This document shows, one piece after another, positions 20,211-28,830 of a DNA stretch of 64,000 nucleotides (its first letter is position 1; each line of letters opens with the position of its first letter). The notes under the pieces are model-generated. The model worked only from the letters and a program-made list of their open reading frames with translations. It searched no databases and was not told the DNA's origin. The stretch spans positions 62,001 to 126,000 of the forward strand of contig JAJFFD010000092.1 in NCBI GenBank assembly GCA_021776805.1. The letters run 5' to 3'. The stretch comes from Planctomycetota bacterium (GTDB lineage: Bacteria > Planctomycetota > UBA1135 > UBA2386). Position numbers and translations under genes: made by a program.

Positions 20211-21597
20211 AAGCTCGCCAAACAGCCTGGGTCATTTGTCTTTAGATCGTCAAACCAGCGCTTGCTCGCCCCCGCTCTGGCGGGGCACAGCCGCGCTGGT
20301 CGTCTACCACCTTCTCTTCTTGCTGACGATTCCCGTTCTCGGGCCGATTCACATTTGGCGAATGTGCACGCGCCCGCGTTACCGAGCGAGCTTGCTCGCG
20401 AGGATGGGCAATCTTGCGCGATCCGAAGAGGGCACGCGCCCTATTTGGATTCACGGGGTTTCTGTCGGAGAAGTCAAAGCTGCGGCGACTCTCATTGAAT
20501 CCCTGCATGCGAGCATGCCAGATGTTGAACTGGTCATTTCAACCACAACCTCAACAGGCTTTGAGATCGCCAAGTTGATGTATGAGGGTGATCGAGTGAT
20601 CTACTACCCAGTCGACTTCGGTCCATTCCCCGGGCGTGCTCTTGACCGGATCAATCCCAGTTGCATCCTGCTGGTAGAGTTGGAGATTTGGCCGAATTTC
20701 CTTCAGGCCGCGGCCCGTCGATCGGTGCCCGTGGCTGTCATCAATGGGAGGATCTCGGACAAGAGCTACCGTGGCTACAAGACTGTGTTGTTCTTCCTGC
20801 CACAACTCTTTTGGGTTGAAGCCTACTTCGTTCAGGACATGGTCTATCGGGATCGTCTCCTTGGACTCGGGATTGATCCAGACAAGATCGCCCTCACGGG
20901 CAACATGAAGTACGACAGTGTGCACCTTGCCCATCCAGGACATGAGCCGTCTGAGCTGCGTCACTGGTTGGCGCCAGCCGGCGAACTCATCTTGGTGGCT
21001 GGTTCAACGCATGGTGAGGAAGACAGGAAGCTCGCCGAGCTGCTGCCCGGCCTGGCCAAGGGTTCTGATCGGGGAATTCGCCTGGTCGTGACTCCTAGGC
21101 ATCCAGAGCGATCACAGGCGGTTATTGGTGAATTGAGGGCTCTGGGCGTTGGCGCTCGCCGTTGGAGTGAGGGCATGCAGGCTTCCAATCCCATGGCAGG
21201 TGATGAGGTGCTGGTTGTAGATACCATCGGGCATCTCGAGACCTTCTATGCAGCCTGCGATATTGCCTTTGTCGGTGGCAGCATGGTGCCCCATGGCGGC
21301 CAGAACATGATCGAACCGGCTGCGATTGGCAAACCGGTAGTCTTTGGCCCGCACACATCGAACTTTCGGAAGGACGTGGAGTTGTTGCTTGCCGTCGACG
21401 CGGTACTCCAAGTCCGGGATTGGGAGGAGCTCGCCGCGACTCTGGCAAGGCTCCTTTCTGACGCTGAGGCTCGCAAGACGCTTGGCGAACGAGCGGTGGA
21501 ATTGATTCGAAAGAACCAAGGAGCCACTGAGCGCACGCGCCTTCTCCTAGAGCCGATCTTTCAGAAGGCGGGACTTCTGAAGGCCTCGGTAGTTTAG
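20203..21597 (+). CDS. waaA: 3-deoxy-D-manno-octulosonic acid transferase
   Basis: IWIHGVSVGEVKAA, LVELEIWPNFL, FVGGSMVPHGGQNMIEPAAIGKPVVFGPHTSNF. Confidence 0.95.
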   Translation: MTRSSPNSLGHLSLDRQTSACSPPLWRGTAALVVYHLLFLLTIPVLGPIHIWRMCTRPRYRASLLARMGNLARSEEGTRPIWIHGVSVGEVKAAATLIESLHASMPDVELVISTTTSTGFEIAKLMYEGDRVIYYPVDFGPFPGRALDRINPSCILLVELEIWPNFLQAAARRSVPVAVINGRISDKSYRGYKTVLFFLPQLFWVEAYFVQDMVYRDRLLGLGIDPDKIALTGNMKYDSVHLAHPGHEPSELRHWLAPAGELILVAGSTHGEEDRKLAELLPGLAKGSDRGIRLVVTPRHPERSQAVIGELRALGVGARRWSEGMQASNPMAGDEVLVVDTIGHLETFYAACDIAFVGGSMVPHGGQNMIEPAAIGKPVVFGPHTSNFRKDVELLLAVDAVLQVRDWEELAATLARLLSDAEARKTLGERAVELIRKNQGATERTRLLLEPIFQKAGLLKASVV

Positions 21598-21698
21598 ATC
21601 ATGGCGACGGCGGCTAGGAGGCCGATCATCAGCAAGCCGAGAAGGGTGAGCACTACCGGCGTACGCTGGACAACTATGTTGGAGCTTCGAGCGATCAT
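21594..21698 (-). CDS. possible 34-aa single-TM small protein
   Basis: MIARSSNIVVQRTPVVLTLLGLLMIGLLAAVAMI; no clear Shine-Dalgarno, so tentative. Confidence 0.3.
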   Translation of the reverse strand: MIARSSNIVVQRTPVVLTLLGLLMIGLLAAVAMI

Positions 21699-21937
21699 TG
21701 CGGTGGAAGGAATCGGAAGCACGTTGGCTGGCAGCGCTGCCAGACTTCAGCAGCTTCCTGTCGGTCTAGTGCCGGATACTGATTAAGTTGCCGGACCGTG
21801 GCATGGCTTTTTGCCTGTTCTGGGTCGCATGGACTGCACGCATGCTGGCCACTGCTAATGACTGCAGGTAGACTCCTCCGCCCAACCGGTCAGCTTACTT
21901 CTACTCCAGCGAAATACACGCTCAGCCAAGATCCGCA

Positions 21938-23107
21938 ATGACCCAGGAACTCCGTCTCTTTACCAGTGAATCCGTCAGCGAGGGCCACCCTGACAAGGTC
22001 TGTGATCAGATCTCAGACGCGGTCCTAGACGCCCATCTCGATCAGGATCCCAGTTCGCGGGTTGCCTGTGAAACTTTGACCTCCCGCGGCCTGGTCGTGG
22101 TCGCTGGCGAAATCACCAGCTCCGCAACTGTGGACTACCAGGCGGTCATTCGGGGTGTCGTTGCAGACATCGGCTATAACGATCCTGAGATCGGCTTCGA
22201 CGCAGAATCCTGCGCCGTGTTGACTGCAATCGGAAAGCAGTCTGTGGATATCGCTCTTGGCGTCGATGCTGAGACTTCGCAAAGCCACGAGCAGGGTGCT
22301 GGCGATCAGGGGATGATGTTCGGCTTCGCCTGTCGTGAGACGGAGGAGTTCATGCCCCTGCCAATCCACTACAGCCATCGACTCCTCGAGGCCTTGGCTG
22401 AGGTGCGAAAGAGTGGCCGCTACTCCTTTCTGCGTCCGGACTCCAAGAGCCAGCTGACCGTCGAATATGACGCTGATCACAAGCCGAGACGCATTCACAC
22501 GGTGGTGATCTCGCATCAGCACAAGCCGGATGTCTCCGATGCAGAGTTGCATGAGGCGCTCCACACGGTTGCAAAGGAAGTCCTTCCAGGCGATCTCCTC
22601 GATGATTCAACCCGTTGGTTCTTGAACCCTACAGGTAGATTTGCCGAAGGTGGACCCAAGGCTGATGCGGGCTTGACCGGTCGAAAGATCATCGTCGACA
22701 CCTATGGCGGCATGGGGCGGCATGGTGGTGGCGCCTTCTCTGGCAAGGATCCGAGCAAGGTCGACCGGTCTGCAGCTTATGCCTCGCGTTGGGTGGCCAA
22801 GCATGTGGTTGCGAAGGGCTGGGCGGATCGCTGCGAGGTGCAAGTGGCCTACGCGATAGGCGTCGCTGAGCCGGTCAGCATCCGTTGCGACACCTTTGGA
22901 ACCTTGAACCAGGATTGCTTCAAGGATGAGAGCGCCCTGACCGCAAGGGTTAGAGAGCACTTTGGGAGCTACCTGCGTCCGGCTGGAATCGCTGAGCATT
23001 TCCAACTCAGGCGGCCCATTTACCAGCCCACCGCGGCCTATGGACATTTCGGGCGCCCCGAATTCCCTTGGGAAAAACTGGATCAACTGGAAGCGCTCGG
23101 CGACTAG
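21938..23107 (+). CDS. metK: S-adenosylmethionine synthetase
   Basis: [52 protein letters not shown]. Confidence 0.99.
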   Translation: MTQELRLFTSESVSEGHPDKVCDQISDAVLDAHLDQDPSSRVACETLTSRGLVVVAGEITSSATVDYQAVIRGVVADIGYNDPEIGFDAESCAVLTAIGKQSVDIALGVDAETSQSHEQGAGDQGMMFGFACRETEEFMPLPIHYSHRLLEALAEVRKSGRYSFLRPDSKSQLTVEYDADHKPRRIHTVVISHQHKPDVSDAELHEALHTVAKEVLPGDLLDDSTRWFLNPTGRFAEGGPKADAGLTGRKIIVDTYGGMGRHGGGAFSGKDPSKVDRSAAYASRWVAKHVVAKGWADRCEVQVAYAIGVAEPVSIRCDTFGTLNQDCFKDESALTARVREHFGSYLRPAGIAEHFQLRRPIYQPTAAYGHFGRPEFPWEKLDQLEALGD

Positions 23108-23269
23108 AGCAAGACAACCCAAAGCGCCGAATTCCCCCTGGGAAGGGCTAGAAGGCTCTCTCCGAGGTAGACTGTGGTGGGCGTCCGTGCGTCTACGAAA
23201 ATCGGTTTCTGTGAGGGGTCGCGTGACTATCGACACCGCCCCCAAGCATGGTCGTGAGGTTGGTCAGTC

Positions 23270-24301
23270 GTGAATGATGAGCTCGAAGTATTCTTCTGTG
23301 ATCTCTGCGGCGCCTCCGTGCCCGCTACGGACTTGGATCGCGCCAGGGCCGAGCGCATGCATGGCAAGATTATCGGGCTGTGCTGCCTGACTGAGCTTCG
23401 ACCTAGCCAGAGCTCTGGATCCTCGCGCGCGGTCATTATGGCGAGCGCGCTCATTCTGCTGGTGTCGGTGGCCAGTTTGGGAATCTTCGTCGATTGGCGC
23501 CTGGGTGCCGATGCCCAGACCAGGCGTGGAGAGATTGCTCGAGTCATGGACTTGCTCCGTGGTCAGGACAACCGAATGGGCTCTGTCGAGATGCAACTAC
23601 GTGAGGCGCCAGCCGCAAGTGACCTCGAGGACATCAAGCGTGGATCGGATAACCTTCGGGATGGGTTGATCAACCTCGACCAGAGTCTGGCCAAGTCACT
23701 TGACGCTTCGGATGCAAAGCTTCAGGTGCTCATGGAGGCGATGGGCGAGTTGCGAAGGGCTGTTGATTTGCAAAGCGCGAAGATCTCGGATTTGCAGGAG
23801 CAGTCTGCCGAGGCCCTCCGGGATCTAGCCAGTATCCTGGCTCAGCCGGGAGCTCTCAGTTCGGCAGCAGGGCCGGAAGATTCGAGCTTCCCGATACCTG
23901 TTGGGGCCGGGAATTCACTGCCTGAGGAGCTTGCCATACACCTCCCTGGTCTGCTAGATGGCGATGCCGGGACGAGATTCGAGGCAGTAGATGAACTCTT
24001 GCAGAGTGGGGACGAGCGTGTCTTCGATTCCATTCTCCCCCTGGCCCAAGACCCAGACCCTTTTGTCCGCCGCTTGGTGTTAGAGGGTTTGGCAGGTGAT
24101 CGTGAGATCGATGCAGTTGAGACACTCATTCAAGCACTCGGGGACGATGAGAGCTTGGTGAGGTACACAGCCATTGCTTCTCTCAAGAAACTCACTGGAC
24201 AGAGCTTCCCTTTTGATGCTGAGGGATCGATAGACCAGAGAGCATCCATGCAAAAGCGGTGGGGCCAGTGGTGGAGCAAGAACAAGGCAGACTTCTTCTG
24301 A
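23270..24301 (+). CDS. single-TM protein with coiled-coil and C-terminal HEAT repeats
   Basis: TM ASALILLVSVASLGIFVDW; HEAT PFVRRLVLEGLAGDREIDAVETLIQALGDDESLVRYTAIASLKKLTG. Confidence 0.8.
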   Translation: MNDELEVFFCDLCGASVPATDLDRARAERMHGKIIGLCCLTELRPSQSSGSSRAVIMASALILLVSVASLGIFVDWRLGADAQTRRGEIARVMDLLRGQDNRMGSVEMQLREAPAASDLEDIKRGSDNLRDGLINLDQSLAKSLDASDAKLQVLMEAMGELRRAVDLQSAKISDLQEQSAEALRDLASILAQPGALSSAAGPEDSSFPIPVGAGNSLPEELAIHLPGLLDGDAGTRFEAVDELLQSGDERVFDSILPLAQDPDPFVRRLVLEGLAGDREIDAVETLIQALGDDESLVRYTAIASLKKLTGQSFPFDAEGSIDQRASMQKRWGQWWSKNKADFF

Positions 24302-24388
24302 GCGGTCTTGTGGGCTTGCCAGTGTGAGGGCGGGGAACGAGGTCTTTGCTTGCCTGAGCAGCCGCAAAGGGGCACCCTGCGGTGAGAG

Positions 24389-25849
24389 ATGGCAAAGCAG
24401 AATCGAACCAAGATCGTTGCGACCCTGGGGCCTGCGTCTCGGTCAGAGGATTTGATCAATCGACTCATTCGGGCTGGAGTCGACGTGTTTCGGCTAAACT
24501 CGGCTCATTCTGACCACGAAACACTGGTTGCTGATATTCGTAGGATTCGGAAGACTGCGAAGGCCCTCGATGCTGGAATCGGTGTTCTTGTGGATTTGCA
24601 GGGGCCCAAGATCCGGGTTGGGAGCTTCAAGACCGTTGAGCCAATCTGGCTTCGCCGCGGCGAAGAGCTGGTGATTTCCTGCATTCCGGGAGTCCTTGGT
24701 GAGGTTGGAGCAGGGAAACGGAAGACTCTCATAGGTTGCCGATATGAGGGCCTATACAAAGACTTGAAGGCTGGGGAGCGGATCCTTCTGGATGATGGCT
24801 ACATGGAGCTCCGTGTCTTGGGGATCAAGGGACGGGAGATCAGAGCGAAGGTCATATACGGGGGCCTCTTGAAGGAGCACAAGGGCATCAACCTGCCTGG
24901 GTCCCGGGTATCGATGGACAGTCTTACCCCGAAGGATCTGAAGGACTTGGAGTGCGCTCTCTCAGCTGAGGCAGACTTTGTGGCTCTTTCCTTTGTCAGG
25001 AAGGCGCAGGATGTGAAGCGTCTCAAGCAGCATGTCTCGCGCTTGAATTCAGATTGCAAAGTGATTGCCAAGATCGAGCGGCCTGAAGCGATCGATAATC
25101 TGGACGCGATCATTGCGGAATCCGATGGTGTGATGATTGCACGTGGCGATATGGGGGTGGAGCTCGGGCCTGAAGTAGTCCCCGCAATTCAGAAGAAGAT
25201 CATTCGCAAGGCAGTTGAGCAGCGGAAACCAGTGATCACCGCGACCCAGATGCTCGAATCGATGATTACGAATCCTAGGCCAACGAGGGCTGAGGCTTCT
25301 GATGTCGCCAATGCGATCTACGACGGATCCTCGGCGGTGATGCTGTCCGCGGAAACCGCCTCGGGAAAGCATCCTCTCCGGTCGGTGCGGATCATGGATC
25401 GCATCATCAGGCAGAGCGAGCAGGACATGTTTGGCGATTGGGAATACACCCGTCGTCGGCGGGCGAGGGGAAAGGGAAGCAGTGTGACGCAGGCCACGGT
25501 TAGAGCAGCTGCTTATGCAGCCTTGGAGGCGGACGCTCGGCTGATCGCGGCATTCACTGAGTCCGGCCAAACAGCCCTCTTGATCTCAGCTGAGCGAACG
25601 CCCACGAGGATCATCGCCTTCACGCCCTCGCAGCAGACCGTGCAGCGTCTGTCCCTGGCATGGGGCGTGACTGCCTACAAGGTTGGGAGAGTGAGGACAA
25701 GCCACGAGATGACCCTGGAAGGTGAGCGAATTCTATTGGAGCGGCGACTCGCCAAGACGGGGGACCGAATCATTGTCCTGGTGGGGAGCAGCCGCAGACC
25801 CGGGCTCACTAACATCATGAATATCAGGACCCTTGAGACCGGGAATTAG
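24389..25849 (+). CDS. pyk: pyruvate kinase
   Basis: TKIVATLGPASRS, signature IAKIERPEAIDNLDAI, MIARGDMGVELG. Confidence 0.98.
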   Translation: MAKQNRTKIVATLGPASRSEDLINRLIRAGVDVFRLNSAHSDHETLVADIRRIRKTAKALDAGIGVLVDLQGPKIRVGSFKTVEPIWLRRGEELVISCIPGVLGEVGAGKRKTLIGCRYEGLYKDLKAGERILLDDGYMELRVLGIKGREIRAKVIYGGLLKEHKGINLPGSRVSMDSLTPKDLKDLECALSAEADFVALSFVRKAQDVKRLKQHVSRLNSDCKVIAKIERPEAIDNLDAIIAESDGVMIARGDMGVELGPEVVPAIQKKIIRKAVEQRKPVITATQMLESMITNPRPTRAEASDVANAIYDGSSAVMLSAETASGKHPLRSVRIMDRIIRQSEQDMFGDWEYTRRRRARGKGSSVTQATVRAAAYAALEADARLIAAFTESGQTALLISAERTPTRIIAFTPSQQTVQRLSLAWGVTAYKVGRVRTSHEMTLEGERILLERRLAKTGDRIIVLVGSSRRPGLTNIMNIRTLETGN

Positions 25850-25962
25850 GCACGGCGTATTCCTGGTTGACAATCTCTCGGACGCCGATACCATCCCCCG
25901 CCTTTCCCTACCTGTTCCGGGCTTCCCCCGGGCCTGAGGGCCGATAGTGGCTCTCGATAAGG

Positions 25963-26409
25963 ATGACCAAGACGACCTTTGCAAGTGAAGCAGATCATCA
26001 GGCTGCGATGGCCAAATGGTTCATCGTGGACGCCTCGAAGCACGTTCTCGGGAGGATGGCGGTGCAAGTCGCCGAAGTTCTGATGGGCAAGCACACCCCC
26101 CTCTACACTCCGCACTTGAGTGTGGGCAACGGGGTCATCGTGATCAATGCTGACAAAGTCGGGGTCACCGGCAACAAGAAGGAGACCAAGGTCTACCGTC
26201 GATACTCCGGGTATCCTGGAGGATTGAAGGAGGCAAAGCTTGGTGAGTGTCTCGAAAACTCGTCAGAAGAACTCGTGAAACTTGCTGTAAGGCGGATGCT
26301 GCCCAAGAACAAGTTGGCATACAGCATGCTTAAGCGCCTGAAGGTCTATGCAGGTCCTGAGCATTCGCACACAGCGCAAAACCCGGAAGAGCTGAAGCTC
26401 GAAGGCTGA
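25963..26409 (+). CDS. rplM: 50S ribosomal protein L13
   Basis: FIVDASKHVLGRMAVQVAEVLMGKHTPLYTPHLSVGNGVIVINADKV. Confidence 0.98.
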   Translation: MTKTTFASEADHQAAMAKWFIVDASKHVLGRMAVQVAEVLMGKHTPLYTPHLSVGNGVIVINADKVGVTGNKKETKVYRRYSGYPGGLKEAKLGECLENSSEELVKLAVRRMLPKNKLAYSMLKRLKVYAGPEHSHTAQNPEELKLEG

Positions 26410-26425
26410 GAATTAGGAGCAGGAT

Positions 26426-26827
26426 TTGGTACTCGCTAGCGATCCATACGTTTGGGGAACGGGACGGAGAAAAACCGCCGTTGCAAGAGTCAGAATCCGG
26501 GCCGGAACTGGACAGTTCCAGGTCAACGGCAAGCCGGTCGAGGATTTCTTCAAGACTGAAGACACCCTGAAGGCCGCGAGACAGGCATTTGTCGCGACGG
26601 AGTCTGGGGCGCAGTACGACATCAAGGTGCGAGTTAGCGGTGGTGGAATCACCGGGCAAGCCGGCGCGGTATCCCTTGGAGTTGCGCGAGCCCTGAAGAT
26701 CGACAATCCGAACTTCGAGCACACGCTGCGTGAGAACGGCCTCTTGACTCGCGATCCTCGGATGATCGAGCGTAAGAAGTACGGTCTCCGTAAGGCTAGA
26801 AGGGCTACTCAATTCTCCAAGCGCTAA
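26426..26827 (+). CDS. rpsI: 30S ribosomal protein S9
   Basis: GTGRRKTAVARVRI...KKYGLRKARRATQFSKR. Confidence 0.98.
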   Translation: MVLASDPYVWGTGRRKTAVARVRIRAGTGQFQVNGKPVEDFFKTEDTLKAARQAFVATESGAQYDIKVRVSGGGITGQAGAVSLGVARALKIDNPNFEHTLRENGLLTRDPRMIERKKYGLRKARRATQFSKR

Positions 26828-27003
26828 TCGTTCTCTCCAGCCGAAGCTGGCCCACAAGGCCCCCTGCGCACTTGGCTGATCGGATGGGATTGCTGGAAAG
26901 AATGCCGCTCCATATGAATGGGAGTCGGCAGGGTTCTTGGGTGCTTTGCCTCCGGCCTTGAAGTTGGCGCGGGTCTATCTGGACGATAAGCTGGCGGGTC
27001 TCA

Positions 27004-27765
27004 ATGGCAGGTCACTCACATTCCAAGAACGTTCAATTCCGCAAGGATCGGGTTAATGCGCTGAAAGCGAAGACCTTCTCCAAAGTCGGGAGAATGATTA
27101 CGGTCGCTGCCAAGCAGGGTGGGCCGGACCCGGATGGAAACCCTCACCTGCGTTTGGCCCTGGACAAGGCACGTCTGGCGTCCATGCCCAAGGACACAAT
27201 CGAGCGAGCCATCAAGAAAGGTGCTGGAGGGGCAGATCTTGGTGACTACGAAGATCTCCTCTATGAGGGTTACGGGACCGCGGGTGTGGCCTTCATGGTT
27301 GAGATTCTCACGGACAATCGGAATCGGACAGCGCCTGAAGTCCGGAAGATCTTCGAGAAGAGTGGGGGTAATCTGGGTACCAGTGGCGCTGTGGCGTGGA
27401 TGTTCGACCGCCTAGCGGTCATCCGAGTATCTGGGGAATCAGAATTCGAAGAGGACACCCTATTGGAAAAGGTTCTTGAGGCAGGAGCCGAAGACCTTGT
27501 CGAGGAGGGCGGAATCTCCGAGGTCCGCTGCGCGGCCAGCGAAATGCACACGGTGATGGCTGACTTGGAGAAGAATGGGGTGAAGCTTTCTGGTGGAGAA
27601 GTGTGCTACCTGCCGAAGACGAGAGCTGAGATCACGAGCATTGATGATGCCCGTAAGGTCATCAAGCTACTCGAGGCATTGGAAGATCATGACGATGTGC
27701 AATCGGTCTTTGCCAATCACAGCTTTTCTGATGCAGTAAGGTCTGAACTGGAAGCCGATTCTTGA
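27004..27765 (+). CDS. YebC/PmpR family protein
   Basis: AGHSHSKNVQFRKDRVNALKAKTFSKVGRMI, GNLGTSGAVAWMFDR. Confidence 0.96.
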   Translation: MAGHSHSKNVQFRKDRVNALKAKTFSKVGRMITVAAKQGGPDPDGNPHLRLALDKARLASMPKDTIERAIKKGAGGADLGDYEDLLYEGYGTAGVAFMVEILTDNRNRTAPEVRKIFEKSGGNLGTSGAVAWMFDRLAVIRVSGESEFEEDTLLEKVLEAGAEDLVEEGGISEVRCAASEMHTVMADLEKNGVKLSGGEVCYLPKTRAEITSIDDARKVIKLLEALEDHDDVQSVFANHSFSDAVRSELEADS

Positions 27766-27786
27766 AGAAGGCTGGAGGGGTTAGCA

Positions 27787-28755
27787 GTGGAAGATACCAA
27801 GAGTAGTGTGCGCCTAGTGTGCTTGGTTGGTGGAGATGAGAAGCTGCGTGGACAGCTTTCTCTCGCATGCGGATCTGAAGTCAGGGACGGCAAGCCACAA
27901 TCCTTGCGTGACGGAGATCTTGTGGTTCTCGACGCGCGGAACTCGGAGATCGTGAGCGGTGGAAACCCCTTCACTGTCTGCCGGGAGATCAAGGAGAACC
28001 CACGAGTGGGTGTATTTCTCCTCATTTCGCCCGGTGATCGATACTCCCGTGAGATTGCCCGATTCTGTATGGCCAACGGTTGCCTTGTTTGCGACGAGCA
28101 GGGTGACATTCAAGAGCTGGAGTCTCTGTTTGATTCGCGGAGTCCGAGGACAAAGGTTTCCCTTGATTCACTCCTAGCGAGACTAGAAAGGGACTTGGAA
28201 GGGAACAGTGATCGGCGAGAAGCAGCGGTCGAGCGGATGCGCGAAGATGATCTTCAGGACGGGTTCTTGTCCCTCCTGACTGATGCTGAGACGGGTCTCT
28301 TTGATGGGCCATTCGCCACCTTCAAGTTGGATGAAGAGTACAAGCGGGCAACTCGCTTTCACCAGCCACTGTCTTTGATTCTTCTCGATTGTGGGATCGC
28401 GAGTTGGCCGGAGGATGCATCAGACAGGAGCTTGGTCCTGGCTGAAGTTGCCTCGATTTTCCTTAGCGAGTGTCGTGATATCGACACGCTGGCACGATTC
28501 ACCGAGAGTGAGTTCCTTTTCCTGCTGCCAGGTACTGGTGTTGACGGCGCCACTGCAGTCGCCCGACGTATGCTAGTGCAACTGCGTGAACATCAGTACA
28601 GCGTCGAATTCGAGCTTGATCCCGTTGTAGGACTGGCAACTATCCCAGCGAGCGGAATCAGCGATAAGCGCGAGTTCCTGGAGCGAGCCGAGGCCTGCCT
28701 TGCCGCCGCGCGTTCAGGAGCTGGTGAGGACGGCCTATCCGCTTCCTGCGAATAG
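27787..28755 (+). CDS. protein with receiver-like N-terminus and degenerate GGDEF domain
   Basis: GGDEF-fold pattern ...TRFHQPLSLILLDC...DTLARFTESEFLFLLPGTGVDGATAVARRML; signature motif reads TESEF. Confidence 0.7.
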   Translation: MEDTKSSVRLVCLVGGDEKLRGQLSLACGSEVRDGKPQSLRDGDLVVLDARNSEIVSGGNPFTVCREIKENPRVGVFLLISPGDRYSREIARFCMANGCLVCDEQGDIQELESLFDSRSPRTKVSLDSLLARLERDLEGNSDRREAAVERMREDDLQDGFLSLLTDAETGLFDGPFATFKLDEEYKRATRFHQPLSLILLDCGIASWPEDASDRSLVLAEVASIFLSECRDIDTLARFTESEFLFLLPGTGVDGATAVARRMLVQLREHQYSVEFELDPVVGLATIPASGISDKREFLERAEACLAAARSGAGEDGLSASCE

Positions 28756-28830
28756 TCTGATTGCACGCGCGGAACGGCCGCCTCGGGGCTGGATTCAGCC
28801 TCGTGACGCTACTTTTAGGAAGCTGGGCCA

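Noticed and set aside
21780-21937. SAM riboswitch or SahR-like site upstream of metK
   Set aside because: No recognisable SAM-I/II aptamer core and no copy of the CTTATATCA inverted repeat found by eye
23051-23146. Repeated GCGCC..GAATTCCC..TGGGAA motif at the metK 3' end
   Set aside because: Only two imperfect copies, one inside coding sequence; probably chance
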